Below, piece after piece: positions 32,533 to 33,788 of a DNA stretch of 33,788 bases. Below the pieces are notes generated by a model. The model did no database searches. It saw nothing but the letters and a program-made list of their open reading frames with translations, and was not told the origin of the DNA. The stretch's first letter is position 1. Every line of letters begins with the position of its first letter. The DNA is from Micrococcaceae bacterium (GTDB lineage Bacteria; Actinomycetota; Actinomycetes; Actinomycetales; Micrococcaceae), in contig JABXHI010000065.1 in NCBI GenBank assembly GCA_013393415.1, forward strand, positions 1 to 33,788, given 5' to 3'. The translations under genes were made by a program, and so were the position numbers.

Positions 32533-33788
32533 GTGACTACAGTTGATAGCTTCGGTTCCAAAGGCGTCTTAGACGTTGATGGTGCTGAATACGAAATTTT
32601 TCGGCTCAACAAGGTTGAAGGATCTGAGAACCTTCCTTTCTCATTAAAGGTTCTACTAGAGAACTTGCTCCGCACAGAAGACGGTGAAAACATCACCAAG
32701 GAGCAGATCCAGTCGCTAGCAAACTGGGATCATGCTGCTCAGCCACATACTGAAATTCAGTTCACCCCGGCCCGTGTTCTCATGCAAGACTTCACCGGTG
32801 TGCCGTGTGTTGTCGACTTGGCCACCATGCGCGAAGCCATTACGGACCTCGGTGGCGACGCAGAACTGGTGAACCCGTTAGCGCCAGCCGAACTGGTCAT
32901 CGACCACTCGGTGCAAATTGACCACTTCGGAACACCAGACGCTGTCGAACGCAACGTTGAAATCGAATACCAACGCAACGGCGAACGCTACCAGTTCCTG
33001 CGCTGGGGCCAGACCGCATTTGATGACTTCAAAGTTGTTCCTCCGGGCATGGGTATTGTCCACCAGGTCAACATCGAATACCTAGCACGCACCGTGATGA
33101 CTCGCGAAGTCAACGGCGTGCTGCGCGCCTACCCAGATACCTGTGTTGGTACGGACTCCCACACCACCATGGTCAACGGGCTTGGCGTCCTCGGGTGGGG
33201 CGTCGGCGGTATCGAAGCTGAAGCCGCCATGCTTGGCCAGCCCGTCTCCATGCTCGTGCCACGCGTCGTTGGATTTAAACTGACCGGTCAAATTCCGTCC
33301 GGTGCCACGGCAACTGACGTGGTGCTCACCATCACAGAAATGCTGCGTGAACACGGCGTTGTTGGGAAATTTGTCGAGTTCTACGGTGAAGGCGTGGGCT
33401 CAGTGCCCCTGGCAAACCGTGCAACGATCGGCAACATGTCCCCAGAGTTCGGCTCCACTGCTGCCATGTTCCCGATCGACCAGGTGACGCTGGATTACCT
33501 GCGTTTGACTGGCCGCTCCGAAGAGAACATCAAACTTGTTGAGGCCTACTCCAAAGAACAGGGACTGTGGCACGATCCAGCCAACGAAGTCAACTACTCC
33601 GAGTACATGGAACTGGACCTGTCCAGTGTTGTGCCATCGATCTCGGGCCCACGTCGTCCACAAGACCGCATCATTCTTGACGATTCGAAGGATCAGTTCC
33701 GCAAGGACATCCACGATTTCGCCGATACTGATGAAGTCGGAGTCGGACGTCCATCCCGTAGCGCAGATGTTGCACTTGACGACGGACG
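32533..33788 (+). CDS. acnA: Aconitate hydratase AcnA, 5' part (runs off the window)
   Basis: 418 codons are visible before the sequence ends. Aconitase interconverts citrate and isocitrate in the TCA cycle and needs a 4Fe-4S cluster. The visible part includes [37 protein letters not shown], the [10 protein letters not shown] block and [20 protein letters not shown] with its conserved Asp-Ser-His. All these are typical of the AcnA/IRP branch. The cluster-binding cysteines lie later in the protein, most beyond the end. The start is GTG 32533-32535, with GAGGAG 6 bases upstream. A 160-bp gap separates it from the methyltransferase. Confidence 0.95.
   Translation, partial: MTTVDSFGSKGVLDVDGAEYEIFRLNKVEGSENLPFSLKVLLENLLRTEDGENITKEQIQSLANWDHAAQPHTEIQFTPARVLMQDFTGVPCVVDLATMREAITDLGGDAELVNPLAPAELVIDHSVQIDHFGTPDAVERNVEIEYQRNGERYQFLRWGQTAFDDFKVVPPGMGIVHQVNIEYLARTVMTREVNGVLRAYPDTCVGTDSHTTMVNGLGVLGWGVGGIEAEAAMLGQPVSMLVPRVVGFKLTGQIPSGATATDVVLTITEMLREHGVVGKFVEFYGEGVGSVPLANRATIGNMSPEFGSTAAMFPIDQVTLDYLRLTGRSEENIKLVEAYSKEQGLWHDPANEVNYSEYMELDLSSVVPSISGPRRPQDRIILDDSKDQFRKDIHDFADTDEVGVGRPSRSADVALDDG

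Noticed and set aside
1..33788. CRISPR arrays, tRNA, rRNA, prophage or plasmid-transfer genes
   Set aside because: No regularly spaced repeats, no cloverleaf-like sequence, and no integrase, relaxase or phage structural genes were seen in either strand.

Overview
The window is a chromosomal segment from a Gram-positive actinobacterium, most likely Micrococcaceae. The evidence is a primary sigma factor with a long acidic N-terminus, the lineage proteins DUF4192, DUF7455, DUF5998, SepH, DUF4193, DUF3093, DUF3710 and DUF3159, an actinobacterial-type ParE/ParC pair, and an oleA-oleBC-oleD cluster with the OleB-OleC fusion known from Micrococcus-like bacteria. By eye the base composition is only moderately GC-rich for this group, so a genus such as Enteractinococcus or Yaniella is possible. 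That is inference, not a measurement.

Layout. 1-94: an unidentified 3' gene fragment. 223-3148: a DUF4192 gene and the primary sigma factor, followed by a strong terminator. 3329-6084: a small DUF7455 zinc-ribbon-like protein (minus) divergent from topoisomerase subunit ParE (plus). 6081-12508 (minus): blaI, an M56 metallopeptidase, then the long-chain olefin operon oleA-oleBC-oleD. 12670-18919 (plus): cydA-cydB-cydDC, encoding cytochrome bd oxidase and its fused ABC exporter. 18916-21462 (minus): ParC. 21518-26050 (plus): a GNAT/acyl-CoA-synthetase fusion (Pat type), DUF5998 and an alkaline-phosphatase-superfamily enzyme. 26054-27301 (minus): SepH. 27600-30748: DUF4193, DUF3093 (minus), dut, DUF3710 and DUF3159. 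30894 to the end: a TRAM-domain RNA methyltransferase and the 5' part of aconitase acnA, which runs off the window.

The most interesting part is the divergent blaI/cydA region. A good promoter for cydA (TTTACA, 17 bp, TAAGAT) is bracketed by two 17-bp dyads with the same half-site, TTCTAC/GTAGAA, whose centres lie about three helical turns apart. One covers the -35 element and the other the predicted +1. With blaI and an M56 protease transcribed away from this region, the sequence suggests a BlaR/BlaI-like proteolytic switch that controls cytochrome bd rather than beta-lactamase. The ole operon lies directly downstream of the protease gene in the same direction and has its own palindrome over its likely promoter.

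The parE and parC genes flank the ole/bla/cyd block and meet it with overlapping stop codons and no terminators. No tRNA, rRNA, CRISPR array, complete mobile element or prophage was seen.
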